Positions 1 through 9,614 of a stretch of DNA of 64,000 nt are shown in pieces. Each line of letters starts with the position of its first letter. The stretch's first letter is position 1. This DNA is from Maritalea mobilis. GTDB lineage: Bacteria; Pseudomonadota; Alphaproteobacteria; Rhodobacterales; Rhodobacteraceae. Made by a program: the position numbers and the translations under genes. The notes under the pieces were generated by a model. It saw only the letters and a program-made list of their open reading frames with translations, was not told the origin of the DNA and ran no database searches. Location: NCBI RefSeq assembly GCF_019800885.1, contig NZ_JAHVKE010000001.1, positions 310,001 through 374,000 on the forward strand. Direction: 5' to 3'.

Positions 1-363
1 TTACATGAAGCCCAGTTCGAGGCGGGCCTCGTCGGACATCATGTCCATACCCCAGGGCGGATCCCAGGTGATCTCGACATCAACCTGTTTGACGCCATCG
101 AGCGGTTCGATCGAGTCGGCCAGCCAGCCGGGCATGTCGCCGGCCACCGGGCAGCCCGGGGCGGTCAGCGTCATGGTCACGTGAACCTCGTTCTCGGGCG
201 AGATGTCGATCGTGTAGATGAGGCCGAGGTCATAGATATTCACCGGAATCTCCGGGTCATAGACCGAGCGGCAGGCCTCGACGACCTGGTCGTAGAGAGG
301 ATGATCCGTCGACGACGGCTTGATCAGCGGCGTGCCTTCGAGATGCTCTTGCTGGTCGCTCAT
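1..363 (-). CDS. DUF59/MIP18-family Fe-S cluster assembly protein (SufT-like)
   Basis: A 120-residue protein of the DUF59 (MIP18/PaaD-like) family, whose members help assemble or deliver iron-sulfur clusters in the cytoplasm. The domain covers most of the chain: the segment around VYDPEIPVNIYDLGLIY is the usual N-terminal signature, and TLTAPGCPVAG carries the single conserved cysteine that these proteins use. It reads complete, with its stop codon at the very edge of the window. In related bacteria such genes often sit at the end of a suf operon; any such neighbours would lie beyond base 1 and cannot be seen. The family assignment is firm; the exact client is unknown. Confidence 0.88.
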   Translation of the reverse strand: MSDQQEHLEGTPLIKPSSTDHPLYDQVVEACRSVYDPEIPVNIYDLGLIYTIDISPENEVHVTMTLTAPGCPVAGDMPGWLADSIEPLDGVKQVDVEITWDPPWGMDMMSDEARLELGFM

Positions 364-462
364 GCTCTGTGCCTCATTGAGTATCCGACCATTTATATAA
401 GGAGTATCTCCGGGGGCGTAAACCCGCGCGAGACGCGTTTGAATGCGGCGAAGGGGAAAGGG

Positions 463-1857
463 TTAAGCGCCCCGCCGTTTGCGCACGGGTTGTGGCCGTA
501 CATGTTTCTCGATCGCGTCGAACAGATGCGCCGCGACGTTCTTGCCCGTCGCTTCCTCGATGCCTTGCAGGCCGGGGGAAGAGTTCACCTCAAGCAGTTT
601 CGGCCCGTCTTCCGAGCGCAGCAGGTCGACCCCGGCCAAACCGAGTCCGAACAGCTTGGCCGATTTCAACGCCGCCTCGCGCTCGGCCTTGGTGATCCGC
701 ACGGCGCTTGCCTTGCCGCCGCGATGCAGGTTCGAGCGGAAATCGTCGCCGCCCGCGGTGCGTTTCATGGCGGCGACGACCTTTCCGTCGACCACGAGGC
801 AGCGGATATCCTCTCCGGCGGCTTCTTTCACGAAGCTTTGCACAAGGAAATTCGCCTTCAGCCCGCGAAAGGCGTCGATCACCGATTGCGCGGCCTTTTT
901 GGTTTCCGCCAGCACGACGCCTTTTCCTTGCGTCGATTCCAGCAGCTTGATGATCAAAGGTCCGCTGCCGACCAGCCCGATGATATTGTCGGTATCCTTG
1001 GGCGAAGCGGCGAAGGCGGTCTGCGGCATGCCGATCTTGTGGCGCGCCAGCAACTGGTGGGCATGCAGCTTGTCACGGCTGGCGGTGATCCCGGCCGATC
1101 CGTTCACGCAATAGGTGCCGATGGTCTCGAACTGGCGCAGAACGGCGGTGCCGTAGGAGGTGACGCTGGCCCCGATGCGCGGGATCACCGCGTCATAGCG
1201 GGGCAGGCGGGCGCCGTCGTAGTGGATTTCGGGGGCCAGCGCATTGATCGCCATGTAGCAGCGCGTCGTGTCGATCACCTCGATCGTATGGCCGCGTTCC
1301 TCGCCCTCGGCGACAAGGCGGCGGGTCGAGTAATTGTCCTCGCGGCTGAGGACGGCGATGCGGAGTGCGCGCTTCGGCGCGGCCTGTTTCACGCGGGCCG
1401 TGCTGTAGATGTCGTAGCTTAGCTTTTCCTGGCAGAAACTCTCGGCCGGCGCGACGACCCAGTCGGACTGGATCGCCTGCCGTCCCAGCAACATCCGGTA
1501 GGCCATCGTACCCCGGTCGGTAAGCGTCACCTCGATCGGGGTCGAGGTGCCGCCAACGGCAAGGTCCGTCTCGATCACGTAGCGCAGTTCCGCCTCGCCG
1601 TTGGAACTTGTCACCTCGCGCCGGTCCTTGATGGGGGCCGAGCAGGCGATGGTCAGGTCCGTGCGGCCGGGGACGGGATGCACGGCGAAGCGCACCTTGG
1701 GGCGGTTGATGGAGCCGAAAGTTTCGATATCGAAGGCATGAAGGGCCGAGGTCCGCGCGCCGGTATCGACCTTGGCCTTCAGCGCGGGCAGGCCGAGGCC
1801 GGGCAGGGCGACCCATTCTTCCCATCCAAGTCGAAGGGGCGTGTCACTCTCGGTCAT
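463..1857 (-). CDS. RimK-type alpha-L-glutamate ligase with N-terminal protease-like domain
   Basis: A 464-residue two-part protein. Residues about 10-145 resemble the RimK-associated ATP-dependent zinc protease family (PF05618), with a retropepsin-like KVDTGART motif near residue 31. Residues about 155-455 form an ATP-grasp ligase like RimK, which adds glutamate to a protein C-terminus or builds peptide-like products; the C-terminal [15 protein letters not shown] segment carries the metal-binding residues of that fold. The ATG at 1857 was chosen because the open frame further upstream runs through non-coding-looking sequence shared with the divergent lipoprotein. Substrate unknown; ribosomal protein S6 is only one possibility. 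The end of the chain is basic (RKRRGA). Confidence 0.85.
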   Translation of the reverse strand: MTESDTPLRLGWEEWVALPGLGLPALKAKVDTGARTSALHAFDIETFGSINRPKVRFAVHPVPGRTDLTIACSAPIKDRREVTSSNGEAELRYVIETDLAVGGTSTPIEVTLTDRGTMAYRMLLGRQAIQSDWVVAPAESFCQEKLSYDIYSTARVKQAAPKRALRIAVLSREDNYSTRRLVAEGEERGHTIEVIDTTRCYMAINALAPEIHYDGARLPRYDAVIPRIGASVTSYGTAVLRQFETIGTYCVNGSAGITASRDKLHAHQLLARHKIGMPQTAFAASPKDTDNIIGLVGSGPLIIKLLESTQGKGVVLAETKKAAQSVIDAFRGLKANFLVQSFVKEAAGEDIRCLVVDGKVVAAMKRTAGGDDFRSNLHRGGKASAVRITKAEREAALKSAKLFGLGLAGVDLLRSEDGPKLLEVNSSPGLQGIEEATGKNVAAHLFDAIEKHVRPQPVRKRRGA

Positions 1858-1996
1858 GCGGTGTCCTTTGCAGGGGCGTTGTGCCAAGGCCACGGCGGGC
1901 GCGGTGCGGGCCGTGCGACATGTCGATGGCTTGGCGGGGGCGGAATCGCTCGTCAGGATCGAAGGCGGGTTCGGCGCGACAAAAGCACGGGGGCAC

Positions 1997-3148
1997 ATGC
2001 GGCGCAACAGGACAAGACGGGCAATCCGGCGCGGTGTGATCTCCGGGCTATTGGCCCTGTCGCTATCAGGATGCGCTATGGGGCCAGCGGGCCCCGAGGC
2101 CGGCCATGACGCCCGTGCCGTAGCCAGCGAGATGCACGGCACGCCGGTCGTGGCACGCGATGCCACCGACCTGACCCTTGCGCCCTTCGAAGAGGCGCTT
2201 TGGCCCGATTTCCTGAACCGCATCTCGCTCGACCCGTCGCGCGATTACGTCATCCTGGCGTACCTTCCGCCGCGCGTGCCCTTCGACATGCGCGGCCCGG
2301 ACCTCGCGCGGCAAAGCCTCGTGCGGCTTCTGTCGAACCCGGTGGCGGTGGCGATGTCCCCGGCCTGGATCGGGCACCTCGCGGTGGCATGGCAGTGCGA
2401 TGGCCGTCAGGGCGTGACCTCGCATAGCGGGGACAGGGACCGCCGGGCGCTGCGCCTGATGGCGCAGGGCTGGGGCCTGTCGGCGGTCTTGGCGACTTAC
2501 GATACCGGCGGGATGGTGCCCGAGGCCGATTTCCCGGCGGCGCAGGACAGGGCCTTCGCCACCGGGCGTGGTGCGGTTCTGGCCGTCGAGGTGGAGAGCA
2601 CCGACTGCCACGCGATGCGCCAACGGCTGGCAGGGTTCGCAACCTCCGAGCGCGCCCGGCGCTACGGTCTGCTGGAAGACCCCTGGAATGGCGGCGGCGC
2701 GGGGTGCCTCAGTTTCGGCGCGTATCTCGCCGACGCCGCAGGCCTTCCCGTGCTTGCCAGCGAAAGGATCTATCGTCAGGTGCCCATCCCCTCGGACCTT
2801 GTCGGCCTGCGCGCGGTTCGGGACGGCGTGAACCCGTACCGGCCACCGGGCCTGTCGGGACACGTCCCTGCGCGGCCCGTGTCCCTGCTGCGCTTGTTGC
2901 GCGACCCGTGGGCCGGGCCAGAGGCCGAGGATCTGCGTCTGCCGGATGGAGAGGCGGTATTCGCGGCCCTTGTGGCGCCGCGCGCGGGTCTCTCCGGCGA
3001 CGGGGATTGGCGCTTTTCCCGGATGCTGCCGGAAAGCGATCCGCTGATCGGACGGGCGGCAGGGCGCGCGCGCGACTGGGCGGCGCGCTTTCCGGTGCGG
3101 CGGATCGCCGACCCGGGCGGCGTCGCGGCGCTGGTGCTGGAACACTAG
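1997..3148 (+). CDS. putative lipoprotein of unknown function
   Basis: A 383-residue protein starting at the ATG at 1997, which directly precedes a basic n-region ([11 protein letters not shown]), a hydrophobic stretch and a lipobox-like LSLSGC with Cys26. It should therefore be exported and lipidated. The remainder is soluble, Arg/Pro/Ala-rich, and contains several Trp and Cys residues, but I recognise no domain. Upstream starts in the same frame (from 1772) would place the signal sequence internally and are rejected. It ends 43 bases before tgt on the same strand, so the two may be co-transcribed. The frame is convincing because codon third positions are strongly G/C-biased throughout. Confidence 0.7.
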   Translation: MRRNRTRRAIRRGVISGLLALSLSGCAMGPAGPEAGHDARAVASEMHGTPVVARDATDLTLAPFEEALWPDFLNRISLDPSRDYVILAYLPPRVPFDMRGPDLARQSLVRLLSNPVAVAMSPAWIGHLAVAWQCDGRQGVTSHSGDRDRRALRLMAQGWGLSAVLATYDTGGMVPEADFPAAQDRAFATGRGAVLAVEVESTDCHAMRQRLAGFATSERARRYGLLEDPWNGGGAGCLSFGAYLADAAGLPVLASERIYRQVPIPSDLVGLRAVRDGVNPYRPPGLSGHVPARPVSLLRLLRDPWAGPEAEDLRLPDGEAVFAALVAPRAGLSGDGDWRFSRMLPESDPLIGRAAGRARDWAARFPVRRIADPGGVAALVLEH

Positions 3149-3191
3149 GGCAGGGCTTGGCAAGCGCGGTCCGATACGCCACAGAGCGGCC

Positions 3192-4322
3192 ATGACAGAG
3201 CGTTTCTCCTTCACCCTCAAGGCCACTGATGGGCGTGCCCGCACCGGCGTGATCGATACGCCCCGTGGCCAGATCCGCACACCGGCCTTCATGCCCGTGG
3301 GCACGGCGGCGACCGTCAAGGCGATGATGCCCGAAAGCGTCGCGGCCACCGGCGCCGATATCCTGTTGGGCAACACCTATCACCTGATGCTGCGCCCGAC
3401 CGCTGAACGCATCGCGGCGCTGGGGGGCTTGCACAGGTTCATGAACTGGTCCGGCCCGATCCTGACGGACTCGGGCGGTTTCCAGGTGATGAGCCTCGCC
3501 GACCTGCGCAAGCTGACCGAAGAGGGGGTGACCTTCCGCTCCCATATCGACGGCTCAAAACACATGCTCAGCCCGGAACGCTCGATGGAGATCCAGAGGC
3601 TTCTGGGCTCCGACATCGTGATGTGTTTCGACGAATGCCCCGCGCTGCCGGCCGATCGCGACCGCATCGCGCAGTCCATGCGTCTGTCGATGCGCTGGGC
3701 CGAGCGCTCAAAAGAAGCCTTTGGCGATCGGCCTGGACACGCGCTCTTCGGCATCCAGCAGGGGGGGCTTGAACAAGACCTGCGCGAAGAAAGCGCCGAG
3801 GCGCTGAAGGAGATCGGCTTCGACGGCTACGCCGTGGGCGGCCTTGCCGTGGGCGAGGGGCAGGAGGCGATGTTCGGCTGCCTCGACTACGCGCCCGAGA
3901 TGCTGCCCACCGACAAGCCGCGCTACCTGATGGGCGTGGGCAAGCCTGACGACATCGTCGGCGCGGTCAAGCGCGGGATCGACATGATGGATTGCGTCCT
4001 GCCGTCACGCTCGGGACGGACAGGGCAGGCCTTTACCCGCCGCGGCGTCGTCAACATCAAGAACGCGCGCCATGCCGATGATCCGCGCCCGCTGGACGAG
4101 GCCTGCACATGCCCCGCCTGCACCGGGTATTCGCGGGCCTACCTGCACCACGTCTTCCGCGCGGGAGAGATCATCAGCTCGATGCTCCTGACATGGCACA
4201 ACCTGCATTACTACCAGGAGCTGATGGCAGGCATGCGCGCCGCCATCTCGGACGGGCGCTTCGATGCGTGGGAGGGCGACTTTCACGCTCTGCGGGCCGA
4301 GGGCGATATCGACCCCCTTTGA
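3192..4322 (+). CDS. tgt: queuine tRNA-ribosyltransferase (tRNA-guanine transglycosylase)
   Basis: A 376-residue Tgt, full length for the family. It exchanges G34 of tRNAs with GUN anticodons (Asp, Asn, His, Tyr) for a queuosine precursor. [10 protein letters not shown] and [11 protein letters not shown] in the N-terminal half are hallmark motifs of the TIM-barrel active site, and the zinc site is complete: C305, C307, C310 and H336. The window also encodes two tRNA-Asp(GTC) genes and GluQRS (26250-27092), which glutamylates queuosine in tRNA-Asp, so substrate and next enzyme lie within 25 kb. Follows the unknown lipoprotein by 43 bases. Confidence 0.97.
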   Translation: MTERFSFTLKATDGRARTGVIDTPRGQIRTPAFMPVGTAATVKAMMPESVAATGADILLGNTYHLMLRPTAERIAALGGLHRFMNWSGPILTDSGGFQVMSLADLRKLTEEGVTFRSHIDGSKHMLSPERSMEIQRLLGSDIVMCFDECPALPADRDRIAQSMRLSMRWAERSKEAFGDRPGHALFGIQQGGLEQDLREESAEALKEIGFDGYAVGGLAVGEGQEAMFGCLDYAPEMLPTDKPRYLMGVGKPDDIVGAVKRGIDMMDCVLPSRSGRTGQAFTRRGVVNIKNARHADDPRPLDEACTCPACTGYSRAYLHHVFRAGEIISSMLLTWHNLHYYQELMAGMRAAISDGRFDAWEGDFHALRAEGDIDPL

Positions 4323-4324
4323 CG

Positions 4325-4358
4325 AAAAACGCCCGCCCATCCCTTGGACCGGCGGGCG
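4325..4358 (-). terminator. intrinsic terminator for the minus-strand repeat/lectin gene
   Basis: Inverted repeat CGCCCGCC (4330-4337) / GGCGGGCG (4351-4358) with a 13-base loop. Read on the minus strand the stem is followed by TTTTT, so it suits the end of the gene at 4379-6079. It lies between the convergent stops of that gene and tgt. Confidence 0.75.
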
Positions 4359-4378
4359 CAAATCGGATCACGCCGGGG

Positions 4379-6079
4379 TCACGGCGTGCATTGCAGGCGC
4401 ACGACGGAGCCGTAGCCAGCCTCGGCATCGGCATGGGCCGCCCGGCTGATACCGTCGCCGCAGTCATAGACCACGTCATACTCCTTGGCGCAGCCGACAG
4501 CCGGATCGCCGATCACCGTGTAATCCACGCGGTAATCGCAGGTGGCCTGCCCGTTGCACTGACCCGCGATATGGCCGGTGACATTGCCCTGCGGCACGCC
4601 GCAATTGGCGCCATAAGTTGCCGACAGCACGTTGATCCGGCCAAAGCCCGTGGCCGGGGGTTGCGGTTGCGGCGGCTGGGGTTGCGGCGTGCCCGAACCC
4701 GAGGCGAAGGTTTCGAGGTTCAGCGTCGCGTTGCAGCTGTTGCCGCCGAAGGTGCCGACCCAGATGTCGAGTTGGCCATTCAACTGCGAGGGTTGGGTCA
4801 GTTCGATCCGCGGATCAAGGTTGCCATCCCCGTCGTCGTTGTAATGCCAGCTTCCGTCGGCGGCATAGACCAGCATCGTCGAGTCGCAGGACGCATCGAC
4901 ATCCAGCACCAGGCGATAGTTCTGCATCCCCGACAGGTTCAGCGTGTAATCCGGCTGCGCGTTGGCATATCCGCCACCGCCGATGCCGCAAGTCGAAACG
5001 CGGGTCGATCCGCCGGCAAGGACGCCGAGGCTTTGACGCGAATACAGCTGGCTGCCGGTGTAGTTCAGGACGGTGCCGTTGAATGCCGGGTTGGGACAGC
5101 CGCCAGCCTGCGGAGGTTGCGGCTGCGGGGGTTGCGGCTGTGGCGGAACCGGTGTGATGGCGCCGCCTGCGCGCAGGTTCAGCGTCCCGCTACAGCTGTT
5201 GCCGCCATAGGTTCCGACCCAGACATCGACACGCCCGTTCACCTGCGAGGGCGAGGTCAGCGACAGGCTCGGATCGAGGTTGCCGTTGCTGTCATCGTCG
5301 AAATGCCAGCTGCCATCGGCGGCGCGCACCAGCATCGTCGAGTCGCAGGAGGCATCCACGTCGAGGAACAGCGGGTAGGACCCCATCCCCGACAGGTAGA
5401 GATTGTAGTCCGGTGCGGCGTTCACGTAGCCCCGCCCGTCGATCCCGGGGCAAGACGACAGCGGGGTCGATCCCGCCGCAAGAACGCCAAGGCTTTGGCC
5501 GTTGAACAACTGGCTGGCCGTGTAGCTGACCGCCTGCCCGCCATAGTTCGGGTTCGGACATCCGGCCACCTGCGGCGGTTGCGGCGGCACCGGCTGCGGT
5601 TGCGGCCCGCTGAGGAAGGTTTCAAGGGCAAGTGTCGCAGCGCAGGATGTGTTGGAATAGGTGCCGACCCAGACATCGACGCGCCCCTCCAGATGCTGCG
5701 GCAGGGTCAGGTCCATCTCGGGCGTCAGCCCCTCGCCGCCGTCATCGTTGAAATGCCACGACCCGTCCGCGGCATTGATCAGAAGCGTCGAGTCGCAGCT
5801 GCTGTCCACGTCGAAATTCAGCCGATAGCCCTGCATCTGGCTCAGGAAAAAGGTGAAATTGGGCTGCGCGGCGGCATAGCCCCGCGCGCCCGGGATGCCG
5901 CAGGACGACAGCTGGTAGCCCCCCGTCGCCGTGGTCGACAGAACCTGCCGGCTGTAAAGTTGGCTGCCGGTGTAGCTGGCCGTTGCGCCGGTATAGGCGA
6001 GATTGGGGCAGGCGAGGGCACCTCCCGCGCCCAACAGACCCAACGCGGCCCCGAAAAGGACCGATGTTCTAATGCGCAT
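4379..6079 (-). CDS. secreted protein with three PPC-like repeats and a C-terminal SUEL-lectin-like domain
   Basis: A 566-residue exported protein with a signal peptide (ATG at 6079, hydrophobic core about residues 7-22, cut near ALA-C). Three tandem repeats of about 130 residues follow (about 24-155, 174-302, 328-457), separated by Pro/Gln linkers (PQPQPPQ type). Each holds an SSC/STC, a CDSTML/CDSTLL, a DGSWHFDD-like acidic turn and a VDVWVGT strand, a pattern like bacterial pre-peptidase C-terminal (PPC) domains with a constant Cys set. Residues about 482-540 (ATYGANCG, CNGQATC, GDPAVGC, VVYDC) resemble the SUEL/galactose-binding lectin fold. No catalytic domain is visible. It probably binds sugars or surfaces outside the cell. 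Divergent from lon. Confidence 0.78.
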   Translation of the reverse strand: MRIRTSVLFGAALGLLGAGGALACPNLAYTGATASYTGSQLYSRQVLSTTATGGYQLSSCGIPGARGYAAAQPNFTFFLSQMQGYRLNFDVDSSCDSTLLINAADGSWHFNDDGGEGLTPEMDLTLPQHLEGRVDVWVGTYSNTSCAATLALETFLSGPQPQPVPPQPPQVAGCPNPNYGGQAVSYTASQLFNGQSLGVLAAGSTPLSSCPGIDGRGYVNAAPDYNLYLSGMGSYPLFLDVDASCDSTMLVRAADGSWHFDDDSNGNLDPSLSLTSPSQVNGRVDVWVGTYGGNSCSGTLNLRAGGAITPVPPQPQPPQPQPPQAGGCPNPAFNGTVLNYTGSQLYSRQSLGVLAGGSTRVSTCGIGGGGYANAQPDYTLNLSGMQNYRLVLDVDASCDSTMLVYAADGSWHYNDDGDGNLDPRIELTQPSQLNGQLDIWVGTFGGNSCNATLNLETFASGSGTPQPQPPQPQPPATGFGRINVLSATYGANCGVPQGNVTGHIAGQCNGQATCDYRVDYTVIGDPAVGCAKEYDVVYDCGDGISRAAHADAEAGYGSVVRLQCTP

Positions 6080-6417
6080 GTCATTCCTCCCAGAGAGTGT
6101 GAGCACGGCGCAAATATTACACTGGAAACAATTTCAGGCGCATGACTTGGGTCAATGTGCGGCGGTGGCGGGCCGGATGGCCGGGGCAGGCGTGCAGGGG
6201 GCGCTTTCCACAGCATTTTGTGTGCGCGCCGTGCAAAACCGCTATCCCTCCCTTGCGTGGCGGGCGGTGGCGGAGCATGCTGATGGGCAAACCGGCGCCT
6301 TGGACCGCTTGAAACACCCCAATGCGCGCCCCAAGTTATGACATCCTTACCCGGAAGGGGCCGGGGCTGCTGCCAAGTCAGGGCCGGGCCCCCTTGCCAA
6401 GAACCAAGGAAGGCAAC
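6080..6417. other. divergent intergenic region between the lectin-like gene and lon
   Basis: A 338-base gap between two divergent starts. It must hold the promoters of both genes. The right-hand part contains the heat-shock-type promoter given separately; no recognised gene or further repeat was seen in the remainder. Confidence 0.6.
6308..6336 (+). promoter_or_regulatory. sigma-32 (RpoH)-type promoter of lon
   Basis: CTTGAA at 6308-6313, a 15-base spacer, and CCCCAAGT at 6329-6336, close to the heat-shock sigma factor consensus CTTGAA-N13-17-CCCCATNT. It would start transcription near 6343 and leave a leader of about 75 bases before the lon ATG. lon is a classical heat-shock gene. Motif match by eye only. 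Confidence 0.6.
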
Positions 6418-8817
6418 ATGCCAGACCAGAACTCGACCTATCCCGTCCTTCCTCTGCGCGACATCGTGGTGTTCCCCCACATGATCGTGCCGCTCTTCGT
6501 CGGCCGCGAGAAATCCGTCCGCGCCCTGGAAGAGGTGATGCAGGACGACAAGCAGATCCTCCTGTCGAGCCAGATCGACCCGTCGGTGGACGACCCCACG
6601 CCCGAGGGGATCTACCGCGCCGGTGTGCTCGCCAACGTGCTGCAATTGCTCAAGCTGCCTGATGGCACCGTGAAGGTGCTGGTCGAAGGCCAGAAGCGTG
6701 TGCGCATCGAGGAATTCACCGCCACCGACGATTATTTCGAAGCCCGCGTGATCGAGCTTGAGGAACGCCTTGGCGATCCGACCTCGGTCGCGGCGCTGAC
6801 CCGGTCGGTTTCCGAGGAATTCGAGAAATACGCCAAGGTCAAAAAGAACGTCCCCGAGGATGCGCTTGCCTCCGTCGCCGAGGCGCAGGACCCCGAGATG
6901 CTGGCCGACCTCGTGGCCGGTCACCTCGGCATCGAGGTGGACCAGAAGCAGGATCTTCTGGAAACGCTCGACGTGGCCGAACGGCTGGAGAAGGTCTTTG
7001 GCCTGATGCAGGGCGAAATGTCGGTCCTGCAGGTCGAGAAGAAGATCAAGACGCGCGTGAAATCGCAGATGGAGCGCACGCAGCGCGAATACTACCTCAA
7101 CGAACAGATGAAGGCGATCCAGCGCGAGCTGGGCGACGGTGAAGAGGGCGGCGAAGTGGCCGAACTCGAAGAAAAGGTCGCCGCCACCAAGCTGTCGAAA
7201 GAGGCGCGCGAAAAGGCCGAGGCCGAGCTGAAGAAGCTCAAGAACATGTCGCCCATGTCGGCCGAGGCCACCGTCGTACGCAACTACCTCGACTGGATGC
7301 TGTCCATCCCGTGGGGCGTCAAGTCGCGCGTGAAGAAAGACCTTGGCCGGGCGCAGGACATTCTCGACGCCGATCACTACGGGCTGGAAAAGGTCAAGGA
7401 ACGCATCGTCGAATACCTTGCCGTGCAACAGCGCTCGAAAAAGCTGAAGGGGCCGATCATGTGCCTCGTCGGCCCGCCGGGCGTCGGCAAGACGTCGCTT
7501 GGCAAATCGGTCGCCAAGGCCACCGGACGCGAATTCATTCGCATCAGCCTGGGCGGCGTGCGTGACGAATCCGAGATCCGTGGCCACCGCCGGACCTATA
7601 TCGGCTCGATGCCGGGCAAGATCATCCAGGCCTTGAAAAAGGCCAAGACGACGAACCCGCTGATCCTGCTCGATGAGATCGACAAGATGGGCCAGGATTT
7701 CCGGGGCGACCCTGCCTCGGCCATGCTTGAGGTGCTGGACCCCGAACAGAACTCGACCTTCGTCGACCACTATCTCGAGGTGGAATACGACCTGTCGAAC
7801 GTGATGTTCCTGACCACGGCGAACTCCTACAACATGCCCGGGCCGCTTCTGGACCGGATGGAGATCATCCCGCTGGCCGGCTACACCGAGGATGAAAAGC
7901 GCGAGATCGCGATCCGCCACCTGATCCCCAAGCAGGTGAAGGATCACGGCCTGAAGTCCAAGGAATTCGAGCTGACCGAGGCCGCGCTGACCGACGCGAT
8001 CCGCTACTACACGCGTGAAGCGGGCGTTCGGAACCTCGAACGCGAGATCGCCAAGATCTGCCGCAAGGCGCTGACCAAGATCCTGAAGAAGGAGGAGGAG
8101 ACGGTGACCGTCACCCCCGCCAATCTCGAGGATTTCCTTGGCGTGCGCCGCTTCAAGTTCGGCCTCGCCGAAGAAGCGGACCAGATCGGTGTCGTGACCG
8201 GGCTGGCCTGGACCAGCGTCGGCGGGGACCTGTTGTCGATCGAGGCGTTGCGCCTGCCGGGCAAGGGCCGGATGAAGACCACCGGCAAGCTGGGCGACGT
8301 GATGAAGGAATCGATCGACGCCGCCGCCAGCTACGTGCGGTCCATCGCGCCGTCCATCGGGGTAAAGCCGCCGCGTCTGGACAAGTGGGATATCCACGTC
8401 CACGTCCCCGAGGGCGCCACGCCCAAGGACGGGCCGAGTGCCGGCATCGCGATGGTCACGTCCATCGTGTCGGTGCTGACCCAGATCCCGGTGAAAAAGG
8501 ACATCGCCATGACCGGCGAGGTCACGCTGCGCGGCAACGTGCTGCCCATCGGTGGGTTGAAGGAAAAGCTGCTGGCCGCGCTTCGCGGGGGCATCACCAC
8601 GGTGCTGATCCCGGCAGAGAATGAAAAGGACCTGCCCGAGATCCCCGACAACGTGAAGAAGGGGCTGACCATCATCCCCGTCAGCCACGTCTCGGAGGTT
8701 CTGGAGCAGGCCTTGACGGCCAAGCCGGACAGCATCGACTGGGACGAGGAGGCCGAAGAGGCCGCCGCCGCCCAAGCCGCGCTGGACAACAAGGGGCAGG
8801 GCGCGACTGCGCACTGA
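6418..8817 (+). CDS. lon: ATP-dependent protease Lon
   Basis: A 799-residue bacterial (LonA-type) protease, which degrades misfolded and regulatory proteins in the cytoplasm as a hexamer. Order: N-terminal LAN domain (from [13 protein letters not shown]), long coiled coil, AAA+ domain with Walker A GPPGVGKT at 352-359 and LLDEIDK Walker B, and the protease domain with catalytic Ser674 (DGPSAG) and Lys717 (GGLKEK), the usual 43-residue spacing. The ATG at 6418 follows a strong AAGGAAGG ribosome site. An RpoH-type promoter lies upstream and a strong terminator follows at 8843. The C-terminal tail is acidic and alanine-rich. Confidence 0.98.
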   Translation: MPDQNSTYPVLPLRDIVVFPHMIVPLFVGREKSVRALEEVMQDDKQILLSSQIDPSVDDPTPEGIYRAGVLANVLQLLKLPDGTVKVLVEGQKRVRIEEFTATDDYFEARVIELEERLGDPTSVAALTRSVSEEFEKYAKVKKNVPEDALASVAEAQDPEMLADLVAGHLGIEVDQKQDLLETLDVAERLEKVFGLMQGEMSVLQVEKKIKTRVKSQMERTQREYYLNEQMKAIQRELGDGEEGGEVAELEEKVAATKLSKEAREKAEAELKKLKNMSPMSAEATVVRNYLDWMLSIPWGVKSRVKKDLGRAQDILDADHYGLEKVKERIVEYLAVQQRSKKLKGPIMCLVGPPGVGKTSLGKSVAKATGREFIRISLGGVRDESEIRGHRRTYIGSMPGKIIQALKKAKTTNPLILLDEIDKMGQDFRGDPASAMLEVLDPEQNSTFVDHYLEVEYDLSNVMFLTTANSYNMPGPLLDRMEIIPLAGYTEDEKREIAIRHLIPKQVKDHGLKSKEFELTEAALTDAIRYYTREAGVRNLEREIAKICRKALTKILKKEEETVTVTPANLEDFLGVRRFKFGLAEEADQIGVVTGLAWTSVGGDLLSIEALRLPGKGRMKTTGKLGDVMKESIDAAASYVRSIAPSIGVKPPRLDKWDIHVHVPEGATPKDGPSAGIAMVTSIVSVLTQIPVKKDIAMTGEVTLRGNVLPIGGLKEKLLAALRGGITTVLIPAENEKDLPEIPDNVKKGLTIIPVSHVSEVLEQALTAKPDSIDWDEEAEEAAAAQAALDNKGQGATAH

Positions 8818-8842
8818 CCTCGCGGCCTTCGCAGACAAAAAG

Positions 8843-8877
8843 AAAACCCCCGCCGGATCGGTCCGGCGGGGGTTTTT
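8843..8877. terminator. bidirectional intrinsic terminator after lon
   Basis: A perfect stem AAAACCCCCGCCGGA (8843-8857), loop TCGG, then TCCGGCGGGGGTTTT (8862-8876) and a T tract. A-run on one side and T-run on the other let it serve both lon and the convergent small gene at 8932-9150. Confidence 0.92.
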
Positions 8878-8931
8878 CTTTACACAATCAGAAGCTTGGT
8901 CCGGTGGCTAGAGCGACGCAAGCCCCCAAGC

Positions 8932-9150
8932 CTATTGCGGCATGTATCCATTACCGGTGCTGCCGGATGCTGCGAAGATAAACAGGATCATCGCCAGGAT
9001 CGGAACGATCAGGTGATGGGTGCGCGTCTCGACATCATCGTAGATCGTCTGGGTCGACATCTGCGGCACCAGTTCCGGCGCTTCGGCTTGGGCGACGGTG
9101 CCCGTGGTGAGTGTCGCAGCGACTGCGACGGTGGCGAGCAATTTCTTCAT
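8932..9150 (-). CDS. small secreted single-span membrane protein, tandem copy 1
   Basis: A 72-residue protein of unknown function. It has an N-terminal signal peptide (MKKLLATVAVAATL, cut near AQA), a short acidic/polar stretch (TIYDDVETRTHH), one strongly hydrophobic segment (LIVPILAMILFIFAASG) and a Gly/Ser-rich end. It is almost identical to the next gene (9189-9410); the copies differ in one residue of the signal and in the last residues (MPQ versus IEGF). The second segment also resembles that of the 143-residue protein at 9615-10046, so the three form a small local family. Confidence 0.72.
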   Translation of the reverse strand: MKKLLATVAVAATLTTGTVAQAEAPELVPQMSTQTIYDDVETRTHHLIVPILAMILFIFAASGSTGNGYMPQ

Positions 9151-9188
9151 GGTTCAGACCCTTTCAATGCGGCTTGCATCCGAGAAAA

Positions 9189-9410
9189 TTAGAAACCTTC
9201 GATGTAACCGTTACCGGTGCTGCCGGATGCTGCGAAGATAAACAGGATCATCGCCAGGATCGGCACGATAAGGTGATGGGTGCGCGTCTCAACATCATCG
9301 TAGATCGTCTGGGTCGACATCTGCGGCACCAGTTCCGGCGCTTCGGCCTGGGCGACGGTGCCTGTGGTGAGCGTCGCCGCGATTGCGACGGTGGCGAGCA
9401 GTTTCTTCAT
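9189..9410 (-). CDS. small secreted single-span membrane protein, tandem copy 2
   Basis: A 73-residue near-twin of the protein at 8932-9150, with the same signal peptide, polar spacer and hydrophobic segment. The nucleotide sequences of the two copies are nearly identical too, with only scattered changes, mostly at third codon positions, which points to recent tandem duplication or gene conversion. The ATG at 9410 was chosen because the signal peptide begins there; the longer open frame starting at 9554 has no coding character. Function unknown; probably periplasmic, anchored in the inner membrane. Confidence 0.72.
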   Translation of the reverse strand: MKKLLATVAIAATLTTGTVAQAEAPELVPQMSTQTIYDDVETRTHHLIVPILAMILFIFAASGSTGNGYIEGF

Positions 9411-9614
9411 GACATCCCCTCTCGTGTCGGGCCTGAGGCCTTCAAATTTTGTCCGGAGGAGGTGCACAGCCAAAAAGCTCGATAACCTGAGCAACTCCCC
9501 CAGCCGCTCGCCCGTAGGAAAAAGGCGATTCTTCCTGTAAAGCCATTCCCACACACCGCTTTGTTGCGTTTTTGCCTAGCTCCTGTGACCGGAATCCTAC
9601 ACTTCGCCCGGCGA

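Noticed and set aside
1772-1996. Upstream extension of the lipoprotein frame.
   Set aside because: It overlaps the start of the RimK gene and would place the signal peptide inside the chain.
5842-8838. A 998-codon open frame antisense to lon and part of the lectin-like gene.
   Set aside because: Shadow of lon; translation is low in recognised motifs and crosses an intergenic region and two genes.
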